Shown: in pieces, positions 1-8,523 of the stretch
Position numbering within the stretch: position 1 is the first letter of the stretch
Layout of the letters: each line of letters starts with the position of its first letter
Assembly: GCF_003002025.1 (NCBI RefSeq)
Contig: NZ_PVZB01000004.1
Span: forward strand, 1 to 64,000
Source: Paraburkholderia sp. BL25I1N1
GTDB taxonomy: Bacteria > Pseudomonadota > Gammaproteobacteria > Burkholderiales > Burkholderiaceae
DNA: 64,000 nt
Reading direction: 5' to 3'
Notes under the pieces: generated by a model
What the model saw: only the letters and a program-made list of their open reading frames with translations
Told to the model about the DNA's origin: nothing
Database searches by the model: none
Position numbers and translations under genes: made by a program

Positions 1-254
1 GCGCCTTTTTCTTTCCAGTCCGGGATCAGTTCGGTGATCGCGCGCGGATCCATCACCGCGCCCGACAGGATATGCGCCCCGATCTCCGAGCCTTTTTCCA
101 GTACGCACACGCCAAGCTCGACGCCTTTTTCCGCTGCCAGCTGCTTCAGGCGGATCGCCGCGGACAGGCCGGCCGGGCCTCCACCGACGATCACGACGTC
201 GTATTCCATCGACTCGCGTGGACCGTATTGCTCAATGAGACTTGCGGGGGTCAT
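1..254 (-). CDS. Electron transfer flavoprotein-ubiquinone oxidoreductase, N-terminal part (cut by window edge)
   Basis: The visible 84 codons begin [19 protein letters not shown] and continue into a dinucleotide-binding motif ([14 protein letters not shown], about residues 20-33) and an E-K-G-S-E-I-G-A-H stretch typical of ETF-QO. This inner-membrane FAD/4Fe-4S enzyme passes electrons from ETF, reduced by acyl-CoA dehydrogenases, to ubiquinone. The start at 254 is supported by GAGGAG a few bases upstream on the minus strand. The cluster-ligating C-terminus lies outside the window. Other FAD oxidoreductases share the Rossmann motif, so the call rests mainly on the sequence just after it. Confidence 0.85.
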   Translation of the reverse strand, partial: MTPASLIEQYGPRESMEYDVVIVGGGPAGLSAAIRLKQLAAEKGVELGVCVLEKGSEIGAHILSGAVMDPRAITELIPDWKEKG

Positions 255-441
255 TGATGCTCCTCTTACCGTTAGAATGCTTTTTTCGGGTTCGTATTGT
301 GGGCGATGCACACCCGCACTGCAACCAGATGAGCAGAGATTAGCACGATCGTTCTATTTCTATGATACGGTATGACCCGTAGTGACGGTCTTACCGCACC
401 CGTCAACCGCAGCCGTAACAACAACCGAACAAGGAACGACA

Positions 442-1218
442 ATGGGCCGTTCGATCAATCTGGAAGGCAAGGTCGCGCTGATTACCGGCGCTTCGAGCGG
501 GTTGGGAAAGCGCTTTGCTCAAGTGTTGTCGCAGGCGGGCGCCAAGGTCGTGCTGGCGAGCCGGCGGACCGAGCGTCTGAAGGAGTTGCGCGCCGAGATC
601 GAGGCCTCCGGCGGCGCGGCGCACGTCGTTTCGCTCGACGTGACCGACTACCAGAGCATCAAGTCGGCGGTCGCCCATGCGGAGACCGAGGCAGGCACGA
701 TCGACATTCTGGTGAACAATTCGGGCGTGTCGACCACGCAGAAGCTCTCGGAAGTCACCCCCGCCGACTTCGAATATGTGTTCGATACCAACACGCGCGG
801 CGCGTTCTTCGTCGCTCAGGAGGTCGCCAAGCGCATGATCATGCGCGGCAACGGCGCGCAGAAACCGTCGTACCGCATCATCAATATCGCGTCGATGGCG
901 GGTTTGCGCGTGCTGCCGCAGATCGGCCTGTATTCGATCAGCAAGGCGGCTGTCGTGCATATGACGAAAGCCATGGCGCTGGAGTGGGGCAAGCACGGCA
1001 TCAACGTGAACGCGATCTGCCCGGGCTACATCGACACGGAGATCAATCACCATCACTGGTCGACGGAGCAAGGGCAGAAGCTCGTGTCGATGCTGCCGCG
1101 TCACCGCGTCGGCAAACCGGAAGATCTGGACGGGCTCCTGCTGCTGCTGGCGGCGGACGAATCGCAGTTCATCAACGGCTCGGTGATTGCCGCCGACGAC
1201 GGCTTCGGGCTCTCCTGA
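442..1218 (+). CDS. SDR family NAD(P)-dependent oxidoreductase
   Basis: A classical short-chain dehydrogenase of 258 residues. It has TGASSGLG (15-22) for cofactor binding, an NNSG motif, and the catalytic pair Y164/K168 in YSISK. The start at 442 has AAGGA seven bases upstream; an in-frame ATG at 382 lacks this and would add an unrelated 20-residue leader. It is divergent from the ETF-QO gene and close upstream of a thioesterase on the same strand, so a role in fatty acyl or 3-hydroxyacyl metabolism is plausible. The substrate cannot be told from sequence. Confidence 0.9.
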   Translation: MGRSINLEGKVALITGASSGLGKRFAQVLSQAGAKVVLASRRTERLKELRAEIEASGGAAHVVSLDVTDYQSIKSAVAHAETEAGTIDILVNNSGVSTTQKLSEVTPADFEYVFDTNTRGAFFVAQEVAKRMIMRGNGAQKPSYRIINIASMAGLRVLPQIGLYSISKAAVVHMTKAMALEWGKHGINVNAICPGYIDTEINHHHWSTEQGQKLVSMLPRHRVGKPEDLDGLLLLLAADESQFINGSVIAADDGFGLS

Positions 1219-1404
1219 ACGCAAGACGGCGCGGCCGACGCTCGTGCTTGCAGGTCGCGAGGGCCCGGATTTGCGTCCGTTCGAAGAAACTGTTTTACAC
1301 CCTCGGGCCTTTGTCGCTTTGAGGGCGCGCGCTATGTTGTTGTCTGTCTCTGCGCCGGTCCGCACGCCGGCTTCAACCTGATTTCAACCCGTTAAAGAAG
1401 TACG

Positions 1405-1836
1405 ATGAGCGATTTTCACGCAGTTTTCGAGATGTCGATGCCGATCCGCTGGGGCGACATGGACGCCTTCGGCCATGTGAACAACACGGTCTATTTCCGC
1501 TACATGGAGCAGGTGCGGATTTCCTGGTTCGAACAGCTGGGCCTGGCCGGTAACAACGCCGACGGCCAGGGTCCGGTGATCGTCAATGCGTCGATGGAGT
1601 TTCTCAAGCAACTGCATTATCCCGGCGACGTGATCGGCCGGATGACGGTGGCCACGCCCGGCCGCAGCAGCTTCGACACGGGTTTCGAGCTCGTGCGCGC
1701 GGACGATCCGAATACCGTCTATGCGCGTGGCGCCGCGCGCTGCGTCTGGATCGACTACGCGGCGGGCAAGTCGGTGCCGGTGCCGGACCTGCTGCGCGAA
1801 ACCATCGAGCGGGCGGCGCTGGTCAAGGCGGCGTAA
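1405..1836 (+). CDS. Acyl-CoA thioesterase, 4HBT hotdog family
   Basis: A single hotdog domain of 143 residues. The motif WGDMDAFGHVNN (16-27) is the helix-capping segment of 4-hydroxybenzoyl-CoA-thioesterase-like enzymes; D20 aligns with the catalytic Asp. The YbgC/FcbC class hydrolyses acyl-CoA thioesters in the cytoplasm. It lies 186 bp after the SDR gene on the same strand. The acyl group is not predictable. Confidence 0.88.
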   Translation: MSDFHAVFEMSMPIRWGDMDAFGHVNNTVYFRYMEQVRISWFEQLGLAGNNADGQGPVIVNASMEFLKQLHYPGDVIGRMTVATPGRSSFDTGFELVRADDPNTVYARGAARCVWIDYAAGKSVPVPDLLRETIERAALVKAA

Positions 1837-1963
1837 TCGCCGGCCCTCAGCCGACTTTCGTGGCGAACTGGCGGCGTTCGCTAACGTCGCCGTGCATTGC
1901 CGCTTGCCTTTGAGGTGGCCTGCCAAAGGCGCGACTCAGCGTCCCGACTCACGCGCCGCTGCT

Positions 1964-2509
1964 TCAATGTCCGAGCAGGCGCTGCAACAGTTCCGTCGCG
2001 TTACCCGTATCGTATTTGCGCATTAGCCGCGCCCGGTAGACATCGACGGTGCGCGGGCTGATATCCAGCACCCGGCCGATCTGCTTGCTGGTCTTTCCCG
2101 TCACCAGTTGCGCGGCGATTTCGCGTTCGCGCGGTGTCAGTTCGACCGCCACGCGCCGCGTCGCGCTCAGGTCCTCGAAGGTCCAGACGCCCGCCGCATG
2201 CGGGTCGGCGCGTTCCTGCGCGCGGCCCGTCACGTGGCACCAGAACAATTCCCCGTTGGCCCGCTTCATGATGCGGTCGTCCGCGTAGCTGCCGTGCGCC
2301 GTCATGATGGGCGGAATCCGCGCGCCGATTCGCTCGAATTCGTCTGTGGACGGATACAGCACCTGAAACGACTGGCCGAGCAGCGACTCTCGCGTGCAGC
2401 CGAATATGGACGCGAGCTCGTCATTGCAGTCTTCGATAGTTCGTTCGCGCGACAGGACGAGTCCGATTGGAGCGAGCTGGAACGCGGTTTGATAATCCAG
2501 TGCGGGCAT
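1964..2509 (-). CDS. PAS domain-containing LuxR-type transcriptional regulator
   Basis: About 181 residues from MPALDYQTAF. The N-terminal half is a PAS fold (ND..ASIFG, LLGQSF, R.NGE.FWCHVTGR). The C-terminal half is a LuxR/GerE helix-turn-helix (LTPREREIAAQLVTGKTSKQIG, then SPRTVDVYRARLMRK). There is no receiver domain, so the PAS domain presumably senses a ligand or partner directly. In-frame starts at 2584 and near 2551 would lengthen the N-terminus by up to 25 residues; none has a good ribosome site, so the start is uncertain. It is divergent from scoAB, 241 bp away, which makes scoAB a natural candidate target. Confidence 0.82.
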   Translation of the reverse strand: MPALDYQTAFQLAPIGLVLSRERTIEDCNDELASIFGCTRESLLGQSFQVLYPSTDEFERIGARIPPIMTAHGSYADDRIMKRANGELFWCHVTGRAQERADPHAAGVWTFEDLSATRRVAVELTPREREIAAQLVTGKTSKQIGRVLDISPRTVDVYRARLMRKYDTGNATELLQRLLGH

Positions 2510-2750
2510 GAATTGGCGGCAAGTACTTATGTATTTTTGCGTATTGTGCCGCATGGCGCGCCCAGCGTACTCTTTCGAGCACATGACAACGCGGCGAAGC
2601 CGTCCGCGGCGGGCTTTGTACTACGCGCAGCGAAACCGGGGCGCGGCCCGCCGGGGATGACTAGAATGACGTGTCGGGCTCGAGCCCGCGCAACGTCGTA
2701 TCAGCCGCAACGATCCGAATTCGGGTTTCCATAAAGGAAGGGACATACTG

Positions 2751-3455
2751 ATGAACAAGGTCTATCCAGGCGCCGCCGAGGCGCTGAAAGACATCGTCAA
2801 GGACGGGCAGACGTTTGCCGTCGGCGGCTTCGGGCTGTGCGGCATTCCGGAGGCGCTGATCGGCGCACTGCGCGATTCGAAGGTGCAGGGCATCACCTGC
2901 ATCAGCAACAATGCGGGCGTCGACGGTTTCGGCCTCGGTCTGCTGCTCGAAACGCGCCAGGTCAAGAAGATGATCTCGTCGTATGTCGGCGAGAACAAGG
3001 AGTTCGAACGCCAGTATCTGGCCGGCGAACTCGAACTCGAATTCACGCCGCAAGGCACGCTCGCCGAGAAGCTGCGCGCGGGCGGCTCGGGCATCCCGGC
3101 GTTTTTCACCAATACCGGCTACGGCACGCTGATCGCCGAAGGCAAGGAAACCCGCCAGTTCGGCGAAAACCACTACGTGCTGGAACACTCGCTGACGGCC
3201 GACGTCGCTTTGGTGAAGGCGTGGAAGGCCGACAAGTCGGGCAACCTGATCTACCGCCGCACCGCGCGCAATTTCAACCCGATGTGCGCGATGGCCGGCA
3301 AGATCACCGTCGCGGAAGTCGAAGAGATCGTCGAAGTGGGCGAACTCGATCCGGACGCGATCCATACGCCTGGCATTTTCGTGCAGCGCATTGTGCTCAA
3401 TGCGAATCCGGAAAAACGCATTGAACAACGCATTGTCCGCGCGAAAGGAGACTGA
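2751..3455 (+). CDS. scoA: 3-oxoacid CoA-transferase subunit A
   Basis: Subunit A (234 residues) of a class I CoA transferase that moves CoA between succinyl-CoA and a 3-oxoacid such as acetoacetate. Glycine-rich [14 protein letters not shown] lies near residue 25, and the fold matches AtoD/ScoA/PcaI proteins. GGAAGGG precedes the ATG. The subunit B gene follows after two bases, so both are expected to be co-translated and form a heterotetramer. Ketone-body or 3-oxoadipate use cannot be separated from sequence alone; the ScoA-like N-terminus ([20 protein letters not shown]) favours the acetoacetate type. Confidence 0.92.
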   Translation: MNKVYPGAAEALKDIVKDGQTFAVGGFGLCGIPEALIGALRDSKVQGITCISNNAGVDGFGLGLLLETRQVKKMISSYVGENKEFERQYLAGELELEFTPQGTLAEKLRAGGSGIPAFFTNTGYGTLIAEGKETRQFGENHYVLEHSLTADVALVKAWKADKSGNLIYRRTARNFNPMCAMAGKITVAEVEEIVEVGELDPDAIHTPGIFVQRIVLNANPEKRIEQRIVRAKGD

Positions 3456-3457
3456 TC

Positions 3458-4099
3458 ATGGCATGGACTCGTGACGAAATGGCCGCACGCGCGGCGAAAG
3501 AATTGCAGGACGGTTTCTACGTGAACCTCGGCATCGGCTTGCCGACGCTGGTCGCCAATCACGTGCCGGCGGGCGTCGAAGTGTGGCTGCAGTCGGAAAA
3601 CGGCCTGCTCGGCATTGGCCCATCGCCGACCGAAGAGGAAGTGGACGCCGACCTGATCAACGCCGGCAAGCAGACGGTGACCACGCTGCCGGGTTCGTCG
3701 ATTTTTTCGTCGGCGGATTCGTTCGCGATGATTCGCGGCGGCCACATCAATCTGGCGATTCTCGGCGCGATGCAGATCAGCAAGAAGGGCGATCTGGCCA
3801 ACTGGATGATCCCGGGCAAGATGATCAAAGGCATGGGCGGCGCGATGGATCTGGTTGCGGGCGTCAAGCGCGTGGTCGTGCTGATGGAGCACGTCGCGAA
3901 GGGCGATCAGCACAAGATCCTCGACGAATGCACGCTGCCGCTCACGGGCGTGGGCGTGGTCGACCAGATCATCACCGACCTTGGCGTGATCGAAGTCACG
4001 GACAACGGGCTGAAGGTGACCGAACTGGCGCCGGGCGTGAGCGTCGAGGAAATCAAGGCCAAGACGGGCGCGCCGCTCGATGTGAGCGCGGTTAGCTGA
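3458..4099 (+). CDS. scoB: 3-oxoacid CoA-transferase subunit B
   Basis: Subunit B, 213 residues. The catalytic glutamate that forms the enzyme-CoA thioester is E47 in [16 protein letters not shown] and GSSIF segments are also family hallmarks. It starts two bases after the scoA stop, with AAAGGAGAC inside the scoA 3' end as ribosome site. No other gene follows before a hairpin terminator at 4226-4256, so scoAB looks like a two-gene operon. Confidence 0.93.
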   Translation: MAWTRDEMAARAAKELQDGFYVNLGIGLPTLVANHVPAGVEVWLQSENGLLGIGPSPTEEEVDADLINAGKQTVTTLPGSSIFSSADSFAMIRGGHINLAILGAMQISKKGDLANWMIPGKMIKGMGGAMDLVAGVKRVVVLMEHVAKGDQHKILDECTLPLTGVGVVDQIITDLGVIEVTDNGLKVTELAPGVSVEEIKAKTGAPLDVSAVS

Positions 4100-4130
4100 A
4101 TGGCATGCGGCGAGGCCGTCTGCAGCGGTT

Positions 4131-4170
4131 TGAGGCGGGTTGAGGCTGGTTGAGGCTTGTTGAGGCCGCT
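4131..4170. repeat. Four tandem copies of a 10-bp unit (TGAGGCKKGT-like)
   Basis: Four adjacent units read tgaggcgggt, tgaggctggt, tgaggcttgt and tgaggccgct. They share TGAGGC exactly and lie in perfect 10-bp register between the scoB stop and its terminator. Confidence 0.85.
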
Positions 4171-4225
4171 GTGCGGGCGGATACGGCTGGTGTGAGCGGC
4201 AGGCGGCCGCGAGGCGGTTCCCAGG

Positions 4226-4256
4226 CGGGCGAGGCGTGAGTCTCGCCCGTTTTGTT
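4226..4256 (+). terminator. Rho-independent terminator after scoAB
   Basis: Stem CGGGCGAG (4226-4233) pairs with CTCGCCCG (4242-4249) around an 8-base loop and is followed by a T-rich tail (TTTTGTTTTG). Confidence 0.75.
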
Positions 4257-4407
4257 TTGTGCGCCGGACATTCGTTTCGAGCCGTCCTAGCCCATCCGGC
4301 CGACTCTTGCCGCTCGGCAAAGCGGTTTACAATCGTTTGAAGATTGAACGCCTATCTGTCCCTGCTGTGCCCAGGCCGAACTCGCAGCGCTTTTGCAAGG
4401 AACCCAG

Positions 4408-5322
4408 ATGACCGCAACCACGTTCGCTTCCACCACCGGACGGCTTGCGCCGCGCCAACGCTATGTGCAATGCGCGAGCGCCGGTGGCTTGCACCGCATT
4501 GCTTATACCGAGTGGGGCGACCCGGCCAATCCGCGCGTGCTGTTATGCGTGCACGGCTTGACTCGTTCAGGGCGCGATTTCGACCGCCTCGCGGATGAGT
4601 TCGCGGGCACTTACCGCGTGGTGTGTCCGGATGTCGCGGGGCGGGGCTTGTCATCGTGGCTTGCCAACCCCAACTTCTATACGGTGCCGCAATACGTCGC
4701 CGACATGGTCACACTCATCGCGCGCCTGAATGTGGAGACGGTCGACTGGTTCGGCACGTCGATGGGCGGCCTGATTGGGCTTGGGCTTGCCGGGTTGCCC
4801 GAAACGCCGATCCGCAAGATGTTGCTGAACGATGTGGGTCCGCATCTGGAGCCGGCTGCGGTACAACGCATCGGAGAGTATCTCGGCAAGCCCGTGCAGT
4901 TTGAAACGCTGCAGCAAGGTATCGACTACGCGGCCTTGCTCGCGCAGACTTTTGGTCCGCTCACACCTGACGACTGGCGCGAAATCAACACCCCGCTTCT
5001 GCACGAACAGGACGGCAAGTGGCTGTTCCGTTACGACCCGCGGATCGCGCAGCCCTTTACGGCAACCACCGAGGAAGCTGCCAAGCTCGGCGAAGCCGCG
5101 CTGTGGCATTCGCTGGCCTCGTTTCAAGGGCCGGTGCTGGTGGTGCGCGGCGAGTTGTCCGACCTGCTCTCGCGTGAAACCGTTGCGAAGATGGTCGAGA
5201 CCGGGCGTGCGGTGTCGAGCGCGGAAATCGCCGGTGTCGGACACGCGCCGGCGTTTTTGTCGGCCGATCAGATCGACATCGCGAGGCAGTTCTTTATCGG
5301 ACCGGCCGCCGACGCGTCATAA
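4408..5322 (+). CDS. Alpha/beta hydrolase
   Basis: A 304-residue alpha/beta hydrolase. It has the oxyanion HG segment (LLCVHGLTRSGRDFD), the nucleophile elbow GTSMGG with S118, and a late histidine in GVGHAPAF. Start 4408 has AAGGAACC upstream; a TTG five codons earlier is less likely. It probably cleaves an ester or thioester in the cytoplasm; no signal peptide is seen. It lies before a RidA gene on the same strand, but a functional link is not evident. Confidence 0.85.
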   Translation: MTATTFASTTGRLAPRQRYVQCASAGGLHRIAYTEWGDPANPRVLLCVHGLTRSGRDFDRLADEFAGTYRVVCPDVAGRGLSSWLANPNFYTVPQYVADMVTLIARLNVETVDWFGTSMGGLIGLGLAGLPETPIRKMLLNDVGPHLEPAAVQRIGEYLGKPVQFETLQQGIDYAALLAQTFGPLTPDDWREINTPLLHEQDGKWLFRYDPRIAQPFTATTEEAAKLGEAALWHSLASFQGPVLVVRGELSDLLSRETVAKMVETGRAVSSAEIAGVGHAPAFLSADQIDIARQFFIGPAADAS

Positions 5323-5405
5323 TATGCAGTTGCGCGCGGCGTCCTCGACGAGGCGCGATGCGCAACGCATCTCCGATCAATTTTCAAACCAACTCAGGAT
5401 TCGCC

Positions 5406-5759
5406 ATGGCAGTCATTCGTCACCACGTCGGCAAGCGCCTCTCGGAAATCGCCGTGCATAACGGCACCGTGTACCTCGCGGGCCAGATCGCCGAAGACGC
5501 GGATCAGGACATCACGGGTCAGACGCGCGAAGTGCTCGGCCACATCGACCGTCTGCTGGGCGAAGTGAATAGCGACAAGTCGCACTTGCTGTCGGTGCAG
5601 ATCTACATCTCGGACATGGTGCACTTCGCCGGCATGAACGCGGTGTGGGACGAGTGGGTTGCACAAGGCGCCACGCCGCCGCGCGCAACCGTCGAGGCAA
5701 AGCTCGCCAATCCGAAGTGCCTGGTCGAAATCTGCGTAGTCGCTGCGCAGCGCGCGTAA
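5406..5759 (+). CDS. RidA family protein (YjgF-like, deaminase accessory)
   Basis: A 117-residue RidA/YER057c/UK114 protein. It shows the family pattern of GQIAEDA near the N-terminus, a central HLLSVQIYISD strand and PPRATVEAKLANP...VEICVVAA at the C-terminus. The family trims reactive enamine/imine intermediates. In the C-terminal motif this copy has R-A-T-V-E-A. Start at MAVIRHH (5406) is preferred because the upstream 16 residues are not family-like. Confidence 0.88.
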   Translation: MAVIRHHVGKRLSEIAVHNGTVYLAGQIAEDADQDITGQTREVLGHIDRLLGEVNSDKSHLLSVQIYISDMVHFAGMNAVWDEWVAQGATPPRATVEAKLANPKCLVEICVVAAQRA

Positions 5760-5817
5760 GCTGGGCACGTGCAGTTGAAATTCCGTTGAATCGTCTGGCC
5801 CGGTGGGCCGTCGCACC

Positions 5818-8061
5818 ATGAATACCGAAACCGTTACGAACGCGCCGAACCCTCTTCCTTCTTTCGATGAAGCGATGGCGTTCGTGCGCGAGCATGCGGG
5901 CGAGGTGCGGCTGTCGTCGGGCGAAATGCTGGCGGATCACGCGGCGGGCACGGCGTCGATCATGCGCAAGCTCAATGTCGATCCGCCGGCGGTGCTGGCG
6001 GCGGCGCTGTTTGCATTGACGCCGCATCTGCAGGACCCCGAGCGCCTGATCGCCGACAACTTCGGCGAAGAAGTCGCGCAACTGGTCGGCGACGTGCGCA
6101 AGTTGCTACGCCTTGGCACGGTGAGCATGCGCGCCGCGCAGAACGCCATGCCAGAAGCCGGGCGCGATGCGCAGGCCGCGCGCCGCGCGCAGGTCGAGGC
6201 GCTGCGCAAGATGCTGCTCGCGTTCGCGCAGGATATTCGGGTGGTGCTGATCCGGCTCGCATCGCGCCTGCAATCGCTGCGTTACTACGCGGCGGCGAAA
6301 ATCACGCCTTCGCCAGACGTGGCGCGCGAGACGCTCGATATCTATGCGCCGCTCGCCAACCGTCTGGGCATCTGGCAATTGAAGTGGGAGCTCGAGGATC
6401 TCGCGCTGCGCTTCGAAGAGCCGGTGACTTACAAGCGCATTGCCAAACTGCTCGACGAGAAGCGCGTCGAGCGCGAGAGCTATGTCGCGCAGGCTATCGA
6501 ACGTCTGCAAAAGGAATTGGCGGCGGCGCATATTCGCGCGGAAGTGAGCGGCAGGCCAAAACACATTTACAGCATCTGGCGCAAGATGCGCGGCAAGGAA
6601 CTGGATTTCGCCGAGCTGTACGACGTGCGCGCATTTCGTGTGATCGTGCCGGATATCAAGGATTGCTACACGGTGCTCGGCATCGCGCACAACCTGTGGC
6701 AACCGGTGCCGAAAGAGTTCGACGACTATATCTCGCGGCCGAAGCCGAACGGCTACAAGTCGCTGCACACGGTGGTGATCGGCGACGACGGCCGCGCGTT
6801 CGAAGTGCAGATCCGTACGCACGAAATGCATCAGTTCGCCGAATACGGCGTGGCCGCGCATTGGCGTTACAAGGAAGCCGGCACGCGCGGCTACGGCGGC
6901 CAGTTCGCCGCCAACGAGAAGTACGACGAGAAGATCGCGTGGCTGCGTCAGTTGCTCGCATGGAAAGATGAAGTCTCCGAAGGCGAGCACGGTGAGAAGC
7001 GCGCGTCGCAGCCGTGGGAACAACTGCGCCAGGCCACGCTCGACGACGACCACATCTATGTGCTGACGCCGCAGGCGCGGGTGATTCCGTTGCCGCACGG
7101 CGCCACGCCTGTCGATTTCGCGTACCACTTGCATAGCGAGTTGGGGCACCGTTGCCGCGGCGCGCGCGTCGACGGCGCGATGGTGCCGTTGAACACGCCC
7201 TTGCAAAACGGTCAGACGGTGGAGATCGTCGCGGTGAAGGAGGGCGGTCCGTCGCGCGATTGGCTCAACCCGCAACTCGGCTATCTGCAAAGTCCGCGCG
7301 CGCGGCAGAAGGTGCGCGCGTGGTTCAATGCGGTCGAAGTGCAGGAACATATCGCGAGCGGCCGCGCGATGGTCGAGAAGACCTTGCAGCGCGAGGGTAA
7401 GACGTCGGTCAATCTGGATCAGCTCGCGGCCAAGCTTGGCTTCAAGACTACCGACGACTTGTTCTCCGTGGTGGGCAAGGAAGAATTCAGCTTGCGGCTC
7501 GTCGAGCAGGCGCTGCACGATGCGCCGCCGCCGGAACCGGTGGTCGAAGCGCCGGAGCAATTCGAGAAGCGCAGTAGTGGCGCGAGCGTGGCGCGCGGCG
7601 CGTCTACCGGTGTGTTGGTGGTCGGTGTCGATGCGTTGCTCACGCAACTCGCGCGCTGCTGCCGGCCCGCGCCGCCTGACGATATCTGCGGCTTCGTTAC
7701 GCGCGGCAAAGGCATGTCGATTCATCGCAGCGATTGCCCGACGTTCCTGCGCATGGCCGATCGCGCGCCCGAGCGCGTGTTGCAAACGGCGTGGTCGGCG
7801 GAGGTGATGAGCGGCCGCGGGCAGTCGGTCTATCCGGTCGATCTTTCGATCGATGCAACGGATCGGCAGGGCTTGCTGCGCGATATTTCCGAAGTGTTCG
7901 CGCGCGAGAAGATGAACGTGATCGGCGTGAAAACGCAAACGCGCCGTAATGCTGCGTTCATGCAATTTACCGTCGAGGTCTCGAGCGCGGCGCAGATTCA
8001 GCGCGCGTGCACGTTGCTCGGCGAAGTCACGGGCGTGGTGCGCGCTTCACGCAAGAGTTGA
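5818..8061 (+). CDS. relA: RelA-type (p)ppGpp synthetase
   Basis: Long RelA/SpoT homologue, 747 residues. The N-terminal HD hydrolase region is degenerate: where SpoT has a His-Asp pair this reads AAALFALTP, so hydrolysis should be absent. The synthetase domain carries the RelA-type acidic EFDD motif (E300-D303) followed by YISRPKPNGYKSLHT. A TGS domain begins near residue 410 (DHIYVLTPQARVIPLP), then a helical/zinc-finger region (LARCCRPAPPDDICGF) and a C-terminal ACT domain (YPVDLSIDATDRQGLLRDIS). It makes ppGpp on stalled ribosomes. ATG 5818 is preferred to a GTG at 5803. Confidence 0.95.
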   Translation: MNTETVTNAPNPLPSFDEAMAFVREHAGEVRLSSGEMLADHAAGTASIMRKLNVDPPAVLAAALFALTPHLQDPERLIADNFGEEVAQLVGDVRKLLRLGTVSMRAAQNAMPEAGRDAQAARRAQVEALRKMLLAFAQDIRVVLIRLASRLQSLRYYAAAKITPSPDVARETLDIYAPLANRLGIWQLKWELEDLALRFEEPVTYKRIAKLLDEKRVERESYVAQAIERLQKELAAAHIRAEVSGRPKHIYSIWRKMRGKELDFAELYDVRAFRVIVPDIKDCYTVLGIAHNLWQPVPKEFDDYISRPKPNGYKSLHTVVIGDDGRAFEVQIRTHEMHQFAEYGVAAHWRYKEAGTRGYGGQFAANEKYDEKIAWLRQLLAWKDEVSEGEHGEKRASQPWEQLRQATLDDDHIYVLTPQARVIPLPHGATPVDFAYHLHSELGHRCRGARVDGAMVPLNTPLQNGQTVEIVAVKEGGPSRDWLNPQLGYLQSPRARQKVRAWFNAVEVQEHIASGRAMVEKTLQREGKTSVNLDQLAAKLGFKTTDDLFSVVGKEEFSLRLVEQALHDAPPPEPVVEAPEQFEKRSSGASVARGASTGVLVVGVDALLTQLARCCRPAPPDDICGFVTRGKGMSIHRSDCPTFLRMADRAPERVLQTAWSAEVMSGRGQSVYPVDLSIDATDRQGLLRDISEVFAREKMNVIGVKTQTRRNAAFMQFTVEVSSAAQIQRACTLLGEVTGVVRASRKS

Positions 8062-8154
8062 CGAGTATGCGGCGCATGTGTGGCCAATCGACGTATGCGC
8101 TGGTGGCATGCGTGAGGGCGCGAGTAGAAATTTAAAGTCGGTGCATAAAAGTAC

Positions 8155-8183
8155 TTGCCAAGCAGTGTGGCGCTCCATATAAT
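8155..8183 (+). promoter_or_regulatory. Sigma-70 promoter of the tRNA-Val gene
   Basis: TTGCCA at 8155-8160 and a perfect TATAAT at 8178-8183 are separated by 17 bp. Transcription would start a few bases before the tRNA at 8195. Confidence 0.85.
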
Positions 8184-8194
8184 CTCGTTTCTTC

Positions 8195-8271
8195 AGGCTC
8201 GTAGCTCAGCTGGTTAGAGCACCACCTTGACATGGTGGGGGTCGTTGGTTCGAGTCCAATCGAGCCTACCA
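8195..8271 (+). tRNA. tRNA-Val (anticodon GAC)
   Basis: A 77-nt cloverleaf. Acceptor AGGCTCG pairs with CGAGCCT; anticodon stem CCACC/GGTGG encloses loop TTGACAT with anticodon GAC. The T-loop is TTCGAGT and CCA is encoded at 8269-8271. Confidence 0.97.
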
Positions 8272-8433
8272 ACGAAAGAGAAATTCCGGCTTTGCCGGGG
8301 TTTCACAAGCTGCAGTAAGCGCCTTTGGCGCAAAAGGCGAATACGGTTATGACACCGCGAACGTTGACCGAGACTACTTCGGAGCGACGCTAGTCGAGGA
8401 CCACTTTCGCCACTGTAGTTAGCAGGAAATGTG

Positions 8434-8470
8434 AATGCGGCCCCTCGAAAGCGGGGCCGCATTTTTTTTG
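8434..8470 (+). terminator. Strong hairpin terminator between tRNA-Val and thrS
   Basis: Stem AATGCGGCCCC (8434-8444) pairs perfectly with GGGGCCGCATT (8453-8463) around an 8-base loop, followed by a run of T. It ends the tRNA transcript, or could act as an attenuator in the thrS leader, 54 bp before the thrS start. Confidence 0.85.
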
Positions 8471-8523
8471 TTTTTTTGACCTGGTTGTATGTGCCACCGC
8501 CGGTCGGCACCTCGGAGAACGCA

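Larger units (their letters stand above)
4100..4407. other. Intergenic region after scoB
   Basis: No coding frame is convincing here. It holds a 10-bp tandem repeat (4131-4170), a hairpin terminator (4226-4256) and the leader of the next gene, whose ribosome site AAGGAA lies at 4398-4403. Confidence 0.6.

Noticed and set aside
6106..7965. 619-codon minus-strand open frame
   Set aside because: Antisense to relA; no protein-like features.
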